DNA of 64,000 bases, taken from Streptomyces poonensis. Lineage in GTDB: Bacteria; Actinomycetota; Actinomycetes; Streptomycetales; Streptomycetaceae. Location: the NCBI RefSeq assembly GCF_014650915.1, contig NZ_BMVW01000012.1, positions 1 through 64,000 on the forward strand, read 5' to 3'. The notes beneath the pieces were generated by a model, which was not told the origin of the DNA, did not search any database, and saw nothing but the letters and a program-made list of their open reading frames with translations. Below, in pieces: positions 8,301-15,828 of this stretch (within the stretch, counting starts at the first letter, position 1; the number at the start of each line of letters is the position of its first letter). Both the position numbers and the translations under genes were made by a program.

Positions 8301-8704
8301 TCCGTGACGGTGGGCGGCGCGGCCAGGAACGGGCGCACCTCGAGCCACTCGTGGATCGGCTTCCCGCCCGCCCCTGGGGCTGCCGACAGCTCCCCGGCCA
8401 GCTCGACGGCGCGCTCGTGGCTGTCGACGTCGATCACCATCCAGCCGGCGATGAGGTCCTTGGTCTCGGCGAACGGGCCGTCGGTGACCGGCGGGCGGCC
8501 CTCACCGTCGTACCGGACCCACGTCCCCTCGGGGGCGAGCGCTTGCCCGTCGACGAACTCGCCGGTCTGCTCGAGCCGGGCCGCGAAGTCGTGCATGTAC
8601 TGCATGTGCGCCGAGATCTCCTCGGGCGTCCACCGGTCCATGGGCACGTCGTTGACCGGAGCCGGAGCGCCGCGGTAGTGCTTGAGCAGCAGGTACTTGG
8701 CCAT
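8297..8704 (-). CDS. YCII/DGPF-domain protein
   Basis: A 135-residue soluble protein of the YCII-related family. It begins MAKYLLLKHYRG and carries the diagnostic DGPFAETKDLIAGWMVIDVDS segment at about residues 75-95. The start at 8704 is preceded by GAGGAG. It is the standard genomic partner of ECF42 sigma factors and is the presumed target of the sigma factor it overlaps. An ECF42-like promoter lies about 53 bp upstream of its ATG. The enzymatic activity of DGPF proteins is not established; the fold is a ferredoxin-like dimeric barrel. It is probably co-transcribed with the sigma gene, giving autoregulation. Confidence 0.9.
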   Translation of the reverse strand: MAKYLLLKHYRGAPAPVNDVPMDRWTPEEISAHMQYMHDFAARLEQTGEFVDGQALAPEGTWVRYDGEGRPPVTDGPFAETKDLIAGWMVIDVDSHERAVELAGELSAAPGAGGKPIHEWLEVRPFLAAPPTVTE

Positions 8705-8756
8705 CGTGATACTCCTCGATGCTGATGCGGCCCATTGTGGTCGCCTTCAGTACGGG

Positions 8757-8783
8757 GACGGAGCCGGTCACGGGTTCTCGACA
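8757..8783 (-). promoter_or_regulatory. Predicted ECF42 promoter of the YCII-sigma operon
   Basis: On the minus strand TGTCGA (8783-8778) is followed after exactly 17 bp by CGTC (8760-8757). From memory, promoters assigned to the ECF42 group have TGTCGA at -35 and CG(A/T)C at -10 with this spacing. The transcription start would fall near 8750, leaving a leader of about 45 nt to the YCII ATG. The rest of the 8705-8890 gap shows nothing else. Confidence 0.75.
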
Positions 8784-8890
8784 TGGCTGCCCGCATCTTT
8801 TCCGAGAACTTCCGGAACTCTCGTGGACGGGCCTCGGCCCGGTCCGCCCTTCCAGCCGCTGCCGTTGCTGCCACGGCCACCGGTTCCTGC

Positions 8891-9373
8891 TCACTCGCTC
8901 CCCGCCACCAGTTCCGCCACGACGCGTTCCAGGTCGATGTGGGCTCCCTCCGTGCCCGGCGGCACCACCATGTGGGTTCGCTCCAGGAACGCGGTGACCG
9001 CGGACGCCGCGAGGTCCAGCGCGGCGGCTCCCGCGGCCGACCGGACGATCACGCGCACGGCGGGGGGCCGCCTGCGGTACCGCGGAACCAGCAGCACGTC
9101 TCCGACGCCGGCGGGCCGGGTCAGCCCCTCCGCCAGCAGGCTGCGGGCGAACACCCAGTCGACCGTGCCGGTCGACGACGCTCCTGCAGAACCTGCAGAA
9201 CCTGCAGAACCTGCAGGACCCACGGAGAGACACACGGCGTACGGGTCCGTGCTGTCGTAGCGCAGCTCGGCGGGCAGCGGGACCGGCGGTTCGTCCGCGA
9301 GGACGACGTGCACGACGACCTCGTGGACGACCGAGATGCCGTCGGCGGCACCGGGACGATACGGCTGAGCCAT
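8891..9373 (-). CDS. SsgA-like (SALP) sporulation and cell-division protein
   Basis: A 160-residue SsgA-like protein, a family confined to sporulating actinomycetes that guides septum placement and spore-wall synthesis through FtsZ and penicillin-binding proteins. Seen: the N-terminal VVHEVVVHVVLADEPPVPLPAELRYDSTDPYAV block, VDWVFARSLLAEGL, GDVLLVPRYRRRPPAVRVIV and the C-terminal LERTHMVVPPGTEGAHIDLE, all in the family's order. The ATG at 9373 lies 13 bp after the flavin reductase stop. A GSAGSAGSAG insertion at about residues 55-65, from 9-bp DNA repeats, sits in a loop. Which SALP subgroup (SsgA-G or orphan) cannot be told by eye. Confidence 0.88.
   Translation of the reverse strand: MAQPYRPGAADGISVVHEVVVHVVLADEPPVPLPAELRYDSTDPYAVCLSVGPAGSAGSAGSAGASSTGTVDWVFARSLLAEGLTRPAGVGDVLLVPRYRRRPPAVRVIVRSAAGAAALDLAASAVTAFLERTHMVVPPGTEGAHIDLERVVAELVAGSE
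9183..9218 (-). repeat. Four 9-bp tandem units in the SsgA-like gene
   Basis: CCTGCAGAA occurs three times, then CCTGCAGGA, each holding a CTGCAG palindrome. They encode the Gly-Ser-Ala repeats in frame. Confidence 0.95.
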
Positions 9374-9386
9374 GTCTCGTCGGCTC

Positions 9387-10106
9387 TCAGTCGAAGCGCA
9401 GATCGGAGAGCTGCCGTTCGAGCGCGGTGACGTCGTCGTCCGCCTCGTGTCCCTCCTGTTCCTCCTGTTCCTCCTGTCCCTCCTCGCCACGGCCACGGGA
9501 CATCAGCTCCGCGAGCTCACCACCCGCACGCCGTACGCGGCCGGGCAGGCCCTCCGTGTAGGCGTCACCACCGCTGCCCCAGTCCTCGGAGGCCGCGTAC
9601 ACCCCGGTCGGGACGACGACGGCGCGCAGGTAGGAGAAGAGGGGACGCAGGGCGTGGTCCAGGACGAGGGAATGGCGGGCCGTTCCTCCCGTGGCGGCGA
9701 CGAGCACCGGCTTGCCGGTGAGGGCGTCCGGGTCGATCAGATCGAAGAAGGACTTGAACAGCCCGCTGTAGGAGGCGGTGAACACCGGCGTCACGACGAT
9801 CAGCCCATGAGCTCCCGTCACGGCGTCGATCGCGGCGGCGAGGGGCGGCGCGGGGAACCCCGTCACGAGGTTGTTGGCGACCGCGACGGCCAGGTCCCGC
9901 AGCTCGACGACGTGTGTCTCGGCCTCCTGCCCCCGTTCGGCGAGGTCGTCGCGGGCCGACTGGACGAGACGGTCGGCGAGCAGACGGGTGGAGGACGGGG
10001 TGCTCAGCCCCGCGGACACAGCGACGAGTCTCGTCCGGTTCATCGGGTTCATCTGGTTCACCGGGTTCATCTGGCTCATCTGGCTCATCGGGTTCATCTG
10101 GCTCAT
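9387..10106 (-). CDS. NADPH-dependent FMN reductase (CE1759-like)
   Basis: A flavodoxin-fold reductase of up to 239 residues. The core begins RTRLVAVSAGLSTPSSTRLLADRL (phosphate-binding loop for FMN) and continues VVTPVFTASYSGLFKSFFDLIDPDALTGKPVLVAATGG, typical of NAD(P)H:FMN reductases. It should supply reduced flavin to the LLM monooxygenase immediately upstream, whose TGA overlaps the ATG at 10106. That ATG heads an odd MSQMNP-type leader made of 9-bp repeats; the true start may be the Met just before the core, near 10043. The C-terminal EEGQEEQEEQEG stretch is also repeat-encoded. Both extensions are likely disordered. Confidence 0.85.
   Translation of the reverse strand: MSQMNPMSQMSQMNPVNQMNPMNRTRLVAVSAGLSTPSSTRLLADRLVQSARDDLAERGQEAETHVVELRDLAVAVANNLVTGFPAPPLAAAIDAVTGAHGLIVVTPVFTASYSGLFKSFFDLIDPDALTGKPVLVAATGGTARHSLVLDHALRPLFSYLRAVVVPTGVYAASEDWGSGGDAYTEGLPGRVRRAGGELAELMSRGRGEEGQEEQEEQEGHEADDDVTALERQLSDLRFD
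9452..9478 (-). repeat. Three 9-bp units in the flavin reductase C-terminus
   Basis: CCTCCTGTT occurs twice, then CCTCCTGTC, encoding the EEQ-rich tail in frame. Confidence 0.9.
10038..10106 (-). repeat. About eight 9-bp units in the flavin reductase N-terminus
   Basis: Units alternate GTTCATCGG, GTTCATCTG and GCTCATCTG on the plus strand, encoding Met-Asn-Pro and Met-Ser-Gln triplets. Each unit brings a new in-frame ATG, so translation could start at several places. Confidence 0.9.
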
Positions 10107-11188
10107 CCGGCGGTCACCGCCCGCGCGTCCCGCAGCGAGCCATGGGTGGGCGCGTCCGGCACGTCGGCCGGCCGGCCGATCGCGAACTCCTTGCGCAGCA
10201 CCGGCACGACCTCCTCGCCGAGGATGTCGAGCTGCTCCAGCACGGTCTTCAGCGGCAGGCCCGCGTGGTCCATCAGGAACAGCTGGCGCTGGTAGTCCCC
10301 GACGGTCTCGCGGAAGGACAGCGTCCGCTCGATGACCTGCTGCGGGGAGCCGACCGTCAGCGGCGTCTGCGCGGTGAACTCCTCCAGCGACGGCCCGTGT
10401 CCGTAGACGGGCGCGTTGTCGAAGTACGGACGGAACTCGCGCACGGCGTCCTGCGAGTTCTTCCGCATGAACACCTGCCCGCCGAGCCCGACGATCGCCT
10501 CCTCGGGACGGCCGTGACCGTGGAAGGCGTACCGGCGCCGGTAGAGCTGGACCATCTGCCTGGTGTGGTGGACGGGCCAGAAGATGTTGTTGTGGAAGAA
10601 GCCGTCACCGTAGTACGCGGCCTGCTCTGCGATCTCCGGTGACCGGATCGACCCGTGCCAGACGAACGGCGGCACACCGTCCATCGGGCGCGGCGTGGAC
10701 GTGAACCCCTGCAACGGCGTACGGAACTTCCCCTCCCAGTCGACCACGTCCTCGCGCCACAGGCGCCGCAGCAGCGCGTAGTTCTCCTTGGCGAGGTTGA
10801 TGCCCTCCCGGATGTCCTGACCGAACCACGGGTACACCGGCCCGGTGTTGCCGCGGCCCATCATGAGGTCCACCCGGCCGTCGGCCAGATGCTGGAGCAT
10901 CGCGTAGTCCTCGGCGATCTTCACCGGGTCGTTGGTGGTGATCAGCGTGGTCGCGGTGGACAGGACGATCCGCTCCGTCCGCGCCGCTATGTAGCCGAGC
11001 AGGGTGGTGGGGGACGACGGTACGAACGGCGGGTTGTGGTGCTCACCCGTCGCGAAGACGTCCAGCCCCACCTCCTCGGCCTTCAGCGCGATCGCGACGA
11101 TGGCCTTGATGCGGTCACGTTCCGAAGGAGTACGGCCGTCGGTCGGGTCGGGGGTCACGTCTCCTACGGAGAAGATCCCGAACTGCAT
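10103..11188 (-). CDS. LLM-class flavin-dependent oxidoreductase (CE1758-like)
   Basis: A 361-residue luciferase-like monooxygenase using reduced FMN. Seen: MQFGIFSVGDVTPDP at the start, the GLDVFATGEHHNPPFVPSSP loop, IVLSTATTLITTNDPVKIAEDYAMLQHLADGRVDLMMGRG, and GDGFFHNNIF. The start ATG 11188 was taken rather than the GTG two codons earlier because GAGG sits five bases before it. Its stop overlaps the start of the flavin reductase, and the SsgA-like gene follows 13 bp later, forming one transcription unit. The substrate is unknown. Confidence 0.88.
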   Translation of the reverse strand: MQFGIFSVGDVTPDPTDGRTPSERDRIKAIVAIALKAEEVGLDVFATGEHHNPPFVPSSPTTLLGYIAARTERIVLSTATTLITTNDPVKIAEDYAMLQHLADGRVDLMMGRGNTGPVYPWFGQDIREGINLAKENYALLRRLWREDVVDWEGKFRTPLQGFTSTPRPMDGVPPFVWHGSIRSPEIAEQAAYYGDGFFHNNIFWPVHHTRQMVQLYRRRYAFHGHGRPEEAIVGLGGQVFMRKNSQDAVREFRPYFDNAPVYGHGPSLEEFTAQTPLTVGSPQQVIERTLSFRETVGDYQRQLFLMDHAGLPLKTVLEQLDILGEEVVPVLRKEFAIGRPADVPDAPTHGSLRDARAVTAG

Positions 11189-11244
11189 GGACACCTCGTG
11201 ATGTCGAGAAGGAGGGCGGATGGCGAAGGCGGGAGGAGGCTGCC

Positions 11245-11280
11245 GGGCGCCGGGCCCCCGCAGTGGGCGGCCCGGCGCCC
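11245..11280 (-). terminator. Hairpin terminator behind the alpha/beta hydrolase
   Basis: A perfect 12-bp inverted repeat, GGGCGCCGGGCC (11245-11256) and GGCCCGGCGCCC (11269-11280), with a 12-nt loop, begins 5 bp past the hydrolase stop and before the LLM gene. There is no U-tract, as is usual in Streptomyces. Confidence 0.75.
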
Positions 11281-11285
11281 CTCGG

Positions 11286-12122
11286 TCACTTCCGGAGGAA
11301 GGCGAGGAGGGCGGCGTTGACCTCCTCGGCGTGGGTCCACAGCAGGCCGTGCGGGGCGCCCTCGATCTCCACGTAGTCGGCGGACGGGAGCGCCTTGTGG
11401 AACGGCCGTGCGGTGGCCTCGACGGGAAGGATCCGGTCGCCCGTGCCGTGCAGGATCAGGGCGGGGACGTCGACGGCCGGGAGGTCGGCCCGGAAGTCGG
11501 TGTACCAGGTCGTCGGCGCGGCGGCCGCGGCGAAGAACCCGCCGCTCGCGGCGACGTTCCAGCTGTTGCGGACGGCTTCCTCGCTGATCCGCGTGCCGAG
11601 GTTCTCGTCCAGGTTGTAGAAGTCCTCGTAGAAGCTGGTGTAGTAGGCGTAGCGGTCCGCCTTGACGGCCGCGACGACACCGTCGAAGAACTCCTGCGGG
11701 GCGGCCCCGTCCGGGTTGTCGTCGTTCTTGAGCAGCCAGGGCTCCAAGGAGGCCAGGAAGGCGGCCTTGGCGACCCGGGCGGAACCGTACGTGGACAGAT
11801 AGCGGGCGACCTCACCGGTGCCCATCGAGAACCCGACGAGGACGGCGTCCCGCAGATCGAGGGTCTCCAGCACGGTGTTCAGGTCGGACGCGAAGGTGTC
11901 GTAGTCGTAGCCCGTGGTCGGCTGGCTCGACTGCCCGAACCCGCGGCGGTCGTAAGTGATCACGCGGTAACCGGCATCCAACAGCACCGCGCTCTGCCGC
12001 TCCCACGAGTGCCCGTCGAGCGGGAAGCCGTGGATGAGGACGACCGGCTGCCCGGTCCCGTGGTCCTCGTAATAGAGGTCGATGGAGGTGGAGTTCTCCT
12101 GGCCGACGGTGATGTACGGCAT
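11286..12122 (-). CDS. Alpha/beta hydrolase (non-haem chloroperoxidase/esterase-like)
   Basis: A 278-residue soluble alpha/beta hydrolase. Oxyanion segment VVLIHGFPLDGHSWERQ, the family's YDRRGFGQSSQP strand-loop, nucleophile elbow GFSMGTGEVARYL (Ser near residue 95), acid loop HGTGDRILP and a C-terminal His in GAPHGLLWTHAEEV are all present. This set matches cofactor-free haloperoxidase-type esterases. GAGGAAA precedes the ATG at 12122. Upstream lie a 17-bp minisatellite and the second 36-bp element; a terminator follows. It does not overlap or obviously cooperate with its neighbours. Confidence 0.9.
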   Translation of the reverse strand: MPYITVGQENSTSIDLYYEDHGTGQPVVLIHGFPLDGHSWERQSAVLLDAGYRVITYDRRGFGQSSQPTTGYDYDTFASDLNTVLETLDLRDAVLVGFSMGTGEVARYLSTYGSARVAKAAFLASLEPWLLKNDDNPDGAAPQEFFDGVVAAVKADRYAYYTSFYEDFYNLDENLGTRISEEAVRNSWNVAASGGFFAAAAAPTTWYTDFRADLPAVDVPALILHGTGDRILPVEATARPFHKALPSADYVEIEGAPHGLLWTHAEEVNAALLAFLRK

Positions 12123-12152
12123 GTGATGTTTCCTCGCTCGTTCTGGGAAGTA

Positions 12153-12220
12153 CCAGGCAGGGGGAGAAGCCAGGCAGGGGGAGAAGCCAGGCAGGGGGAG
12201 AAGCCAGGCACGGGGAAAAG
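12153..12220. repeat. 17-bp minisatellite in the hydrolase leader
   Basis: Three perfect copies of CCAGGCAGGGGGAGAAG (12153-12203) and a fourth with two changes (12204-12220), then a partial copy. It lies in the 326-bp divergent gap between the hydrolase and the acyl-CoA dehydrogenase, in what should be the hydrolase 5' leader. The rest of the gap holds the element at 12316-12358. Confidence 0.95.
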
Positions 12221-12315
12221 TGCCAGGCAGGGACGCGGCCACGCTAGAGCGGACACGGCGCCGCCGGTTGCCGCGCCGTGCAGCGTCCCTTGCTCCCGAA
12301 CGAACTCCCGACCGG

Positions 12316-12358
12316 AACGTGTCGAGTCGGTGACGGCAGTCAACCAGTCGCGATACGG
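12316..12358 (-). promoter_or_regulatory. Putative promoter/operator (element copy 2)
   Basis: This is the second copy of the 36-bp element (12323-12358), in the same orientation as copy 1 and exactly 6258 bp away. The minus-strand hexamers TTGACT (12338-12343) and CACGTT (12316-12321) again stand 16 bp apart. It lies about 195 bp before the hydrolase ATG and about 90 bp before the acyl-CoA dehydrogenase ATG on the other strand. The shared factor is unproven; PaaX is the obvious candidate. Confidence 0.5.
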
Positions 12359-12448
12359 TCGAAGGTGCGCACTCACAGCTCACAGCCCATAGCTCATAGC
12401 TCATGACTCACGGCTCACGGCTCACGGGCGGAGAGGGAGGAATCCGGG

Positions 12449-13577
12449 ATGACGGCGTTCTCGCTCTCCCCGGCGCAGCTCGCCCGCCGCACCGAGCTGC
12501 GCGCCCTCGCGGCGGAACGCCTGCGGCCCCTCGCGGAGAAGGGCGAGCCGGGCCGCGTCAACCGCCCGCTCGTCGCGGAGCTCGGCCGACTGGGGCTGCT
12601 GCGCGGCCTGTTCACCTCCGGCGCGCTGGACCTGTGCCTGACCCGGGAGTCCCTCGCCTACGCCTGCACCGAGGCGGAGACGGCCCTCGCCCTGCAGGGC
12701 CTGGGCGCCCACCCGGTCCACGCCTACGGCACCGACGCGCAGCGTGCCCGCTGGCTGCCCGGGGTGACGGCCGGCGAGGCGATCGCGGCGTTCGCGCTGA
12801 GCGAGCCGGGCGCGGGCTCGGACGCGGCGGCGCTGGCGCTGCGGGCGGACCGCGACGGCACCGGCACGGGTGCCCTCCTCGGCCGCTGGCGGCTCACCGG
12901 CGAGAAGTGGGATCTCGAACGCCCCCGAGGCCGACTTCTACACCGTCTTCGCCCGGACGGCCCCCGGCGCGGGCGCCCGCGGCGTCACGGCCTTCCTGGT
13001 CCCGGCGGACCGCCCCGGCCTCACGGGCACCGCCGTCGACATGCTCTCCCCGCACCCCATCGGCACCCTCACCTTCGACGCGGTACCGGTGACGGCGGAC
13101 GACGTGCTGGGCGAACCGAACAGCGGCTTCCGGGTCGCCATGACCACGCTCAACCTCTTCCGGCCGAGCGTGGGCGCCTTCGCGGTCGGCATGGCACAGG
13201 CGGCCCTGGACACGACGGTCGAACACACCTCGCGCCGGGACGCCTTCGGCGGCAAGCTGAAGGACCTCCAGACGGTGGCCCACCAGGTCGCCGAGATGGC
13301 CGTGCGGACGGAGGCGGCACGCCTGATGGTGTACGCGGCGGCCACGGCCCACGACGAGGGAGCCCCGGACGTCCCGAAGCGCGCGGCGATGGCGAAGCTG
13401 CTCGCCACCGAGACGGCGCAGTACGTGGTCGACGCGGCGGTCCAGCTCCACGGTGCCCGCGCCCTGCGCCGCGGCCACCTCCTGGAGCACCTCTACCGGG
13501 AGGTGCGGGCGCCGCGGATCTACGAGGGGGCGAGCGAGGTGCAGCGGGGCATCATCGCGAAGGAGCTGTACGGCTGA
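12449..13577 (+). pseudogene. Acyl-CoA dehydrogenase, frameshifted
   Basis: The gene encodes a flavin acyl-CoA dehydrogenase oxidising acyl-CoA to enoyl-CoA. A good start follows GGAGGGAGG (MTAFSLSPAQLARR). The first part ends FALSEPGAGSD ... RLTGEKW in one frame; the rest, SNAPEADFYTVFARTAPGAG through YEGASEVQRGIIAKELYG, lies in another frame. At about 12906-12915 the family's GEK-x-WISN motif is broken: bases are missing or one G is extra, so no single frame spans it. Both halves otherwise look intact and of full family length, so this is either a recent mutation or a sequence error. The first frame, if read on, runs into ridA. It is probably functionally linked to the CoA ligase at 4.3-6.0 kb. 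Confidence 0.85.
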
Positions 13578-14005
13578 TGGGCACCGAGCGGAGCACCACG
13601 GACGCGCACCGGATGAAGCGCGTCAACCCTGCCGGCCTTTCCCCGGCAACGGGCTTCTCCCACGCGGTGGTCGCGACGGGGACGAGGGTCGTCTTCCTGG
13701 CGGGTCAGACCGCACTCGACGCCGATGGCAAGATCGTCGGGGACACGCTCCCGGAGCAGTTCCAGCGGGCGCTGGGCAACTTGCTGACGTCACTCGAGGC
13801 CGCGGGCGGCACTCCGGCCGACCTGGCCCGGGTCACCGTCTACGCCACGGACGTCGCGGAGTACCGGGCCCGTACGGCTCAACTGGGCGAGGTGTGGCGG
13901 CAGATGGTGGGCCGCACGTACCCCGCGATGGCGGTCGTCGGAGTCGTACGCCTCTGGGACGAACGAGCGCTGGTGGAGCTGGACGGCTTCGCGGTGCTGC
14001 CCTAG
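13577..14005 (+). CDS. RidA/YjgF-family enamine/imine deaminase-like protein
   Basis: A 142-residue RidA-fold protein. Its ATG overlaps the dehydrogenase TGA (TGATG), so translation was coupled. The N-terminus MKRVNPAGLSPATGFSHAV and the segment VVFLAGQTALDADGKIVGDTLPEQFQRALGNLLTSLEAAGGTPADLARVTVYATDV are typical; the C-terminus lacks the classical R-x-C-V-E block and ends VRLWDERALVELDGFAVLP, as in RidA proteins found in aromatic-CoA catabolic loci. It may remove reactive enamine or imine intermediates. It ends in a CTAG shared with the convergent DUF5999 gene. Confidence 0.88.
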   Translation: MGTERSTTDAHRMKRVNPAGLSPATGFSHAVVATGTRVVFLAGQTALDADGKIVGDTLPEQFQRALGNLLTSLEAAGGTPADLARVTVYATDVAEYRARTAQLGEVWRQMVGRTYPAMAVVGVVRLWDERALVELDGFAVLP

Positions 14006-14220
14006 GCGGCGGTGGCGAGTTCCTCGACGGCGGGCTGCCCAGCGGACACGCGCCGCGGGGCGATCACGGTGCCGTCAGGCAGGATCTCACCGGTGTCGTC
14101 GAAGACGATCGCACCGTTGCACAGCAGGTTCCAGCTCTGCTCGGGGTGGAAGGCGACGATGCGCGCGGAGTCGCAGTCCGGACGATCGGCCGAGGGGCAC
14201 AGGGGCTGGTGGGAACACAT
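14002..14220 (-). CDS. DUF5999 small protein
   Basis: A 72-residue protein starting MCSHQPLCPSADRPD, with FHPEQSWNLLCNGAIVFDDTGEILPDGTVIAPRR in the middle. This Cys-containing MCSHQPxCPSA start is characteristic of the streptomycete DUF5999 family of unknown function. No signal peptide or membrane segment is present. Its stop codon and that of ridA share the palindrome CTAG, so the two genes converge with complete overlap of their ends. Confidence 0.85.
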   Translation of the reverse strand: MCSHQPLCPSADRPDCDSARIVAFHPEQSWNLLCNGAIVFDDTGEILPDGTVIAPRRVSAGQPAVEELATAA

Positions 14221-14816
14221 GGCGCGCCTCCACAAGGGTGGAACGATCGGCGGGGAGGCGGATACCGCCCCGCCCTGGTGCCGTGCTGCTTCCGTACTGC
14301 CGTACTGCCGTACTGCTATATCGCTGTACTGAAGACTCTGCGCGCACCCGGAAGTCACCGCCAAGCGCTGTCGAGGAAACGTGACAGCACCCGGACGTGC
14401 TGTGACACGACGCCGACATACCAGGGACGGAGCCACCGGGCACCACCCCCGTAGCGAGCATGACCTGGCGTGGGCTCGGTGAGCATCAGACAACCGCCTT
14501 GGGGGAGAGGCTGGGGGATCATGCTGCTGACCTGGTGGTTCGGTACCTGGTAAGGCAGTCGGTGGCGCGGCCGCGGAGCATCCTCGTTGACCGTGGCTGA
14601 CCCCTGTATCCGGCACGGTTGTGGCACGAGCCTCAACCGACGGCAGTCAGCTTGATCTGGTGCGTTCGTTGTGCGCGGCCAGGCCATGCGCCCGTCAGGC
14701 CTGGGATTACCGGACTCAGCCATCAGGGCAGGTCTTGAGGGGGAGGCCATCCCAGCGGGCTCTCGTGACGAGTCTGTCCCCGGCCGCTGTAGCACATGCT
14801 CGAAGGAGACAGTTGC
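14221..14816. other. 596-bp region without a supported gene
   Basis: It holds the DUF5999 upstream region, including three perfect 8-bp tandem units CCGTACTG at 14292-14315, and then about 450 bp of lower-GC sequence leading to the hypothetical gene at 14817. Short ORFs exist on both strands but none has a family match or ribosome site I trust. No tRNA or insertion-sequence end is visible. Confidence 0.6.
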
Positions 14817-15539
14817 GTGAACACCCTCTCGGTAACGCTGGTCTCGGTATTGACCTCAGGTGTCATCTCCATGGGCCTCGTGTGGCTGACCAGCCGACAG
14901 CAACGGCTGGATATCAAGCGAACTCAACGCGAGACCCACAACGGTTCATACCTCAACCCCCTAAGGTGGCACACTGCTGAAGTGCACCATCGGCTCTCTC
15001 TCTACGCCACTGCCATCGATCGCCACGGCTGCTACCGACCTGCTCAGGTCCTCACCAAACCGCAGGACATCGATGACAAGAACGCCGACTGGTTCGCCGG
15101 AACAGGCGTCGCCCTGATCTCCAGCATCTGGATGACCGCATGCCTGTTTGCCCAGATGACTCGTACCCGCCACGACATACCGTTCCTGCGTCTGTCGGCG
15201 AAGGACGACACGAAGCTGGCTGCCCTGATACTGAAGGTCCATGTAGCGTTCGCTGCCTGTGACATTTACTACGCGACCCAGACCAGCCTCGGCACCGACG
15301 TCATCCTCGAACCCGATGGACGGGTGCGCAGTTACAGAGAGTTTTGCGAGCTCCTTTCGCAGCCGGATCGAAGGGTGTGGGCTGACCCCCTCATCTGGTT
15401 CCACCTCACCATCGCCAATGGTGAACGTCGTTCCAACCTTCAACGCGTCTTGGGCGCCCTTCAAGAGCTGTCCGGCTTCCTCGACGACAGCCTCGCCGGT
15501 GGTGCGTCACTGCGAGCCCGCTGGGATGCGGAGTTGTAG
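14817..15539 (+). CDS. Hypothetical protein with N-terminal membrane anchor
   Basis: I do not recognise this 240-residue protein. The GTG at 14817 was chosen because GAAGGAGA stands seven bases before it; ATG 14796 has no such site. Residues about 3-25 form one hydrophobic helix (VTLVSVLTSGVISMGLVWL), after which the chain is soluble, with basic residues just inside (SRQQRLDIKRTQRE), suggesting a cytoplasmic C-terminal domain tethered to the membrane. The remainder has Trp/Tyr/Cys-rich helices (DWFAGTGVALISSIWMTACLF, LKVHVAFAACDIYYAT). Base composition is visibly less GC-rich than flanking genes, which fits acquired accessory DNA. The gene has no obvious partner. Confidence 0.65.
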   Translation: MNTLSVTLVSVLTSGVISMGLVWLTSRQQRLDIKRTQRETHNGSYLNPLRWHTAEVHHRLSLYATAIDRHGCYRPAQVLTKPQDIDDKNADWFAGTGVALISSIWMTACLFAQMTRTRHDIPFLRLSAKDDTKLAALILKVHVAFAACDIYYATQTSLGTDVILEPDGRVRSYREFCELLSQPDRRVWADPLIWFHLTIANGERRSNLQRVLGALQELSGFLDDSLAGGASLRARWDAEL

Positions 15540-15828
15540 AGCAGGCCCGTGTGAAGGCTGGTCCGTGACGATGGCTTCTAGGCCCTGAGCTTGGGAAGCG
15601 ACGGCGCTTGGGCGGGAGTGAGCCCGTGACTCGCGGTTTCGTGGAGTGCGGTCCGCAGTGCAGGTGACCGGAGACACTGCTGTAGACCGCTGTTCACCAT
15701 CCGTAACGGCACGCGTAGGACACGACGCCCGGACGGCCGACCGGGGGAGGGGTGGGTGACCTGAAACGCCAGGCCCGAATGGGTAGGCGGCAGACCTGTG
15801 GTGCCGGGTTTGCGGTGGCGCACGCGTC

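Noticed and set aside
12153..12220. Tandem array considered as a CRISPR
   Set aside because: Units are contiguous without spacers and only 17 bp long; no cas genes.
12449..14005. Single 518-codon ORF as an acyl-CoA dehydrogenase-RidA fusion
   Set aside because: The middle third is out-of-frame junk; the real dehydrogenase C-terminus lies in another frame and RidA has its own ATG.
14355..14795. Minus-strand ORF ending in a 40-residue Trp/Arg-rich segment, considered as a small peptide precursor
   Set aside because: No ribosome site, no modification genes beside it, and the N-terminal part looks like noise.
15578..15823. Minus-strand ORF of 81 codons, considered as a transposase scrap
   Set aside because: No recognisable motif or inverted repeats; composition alone is not enough.
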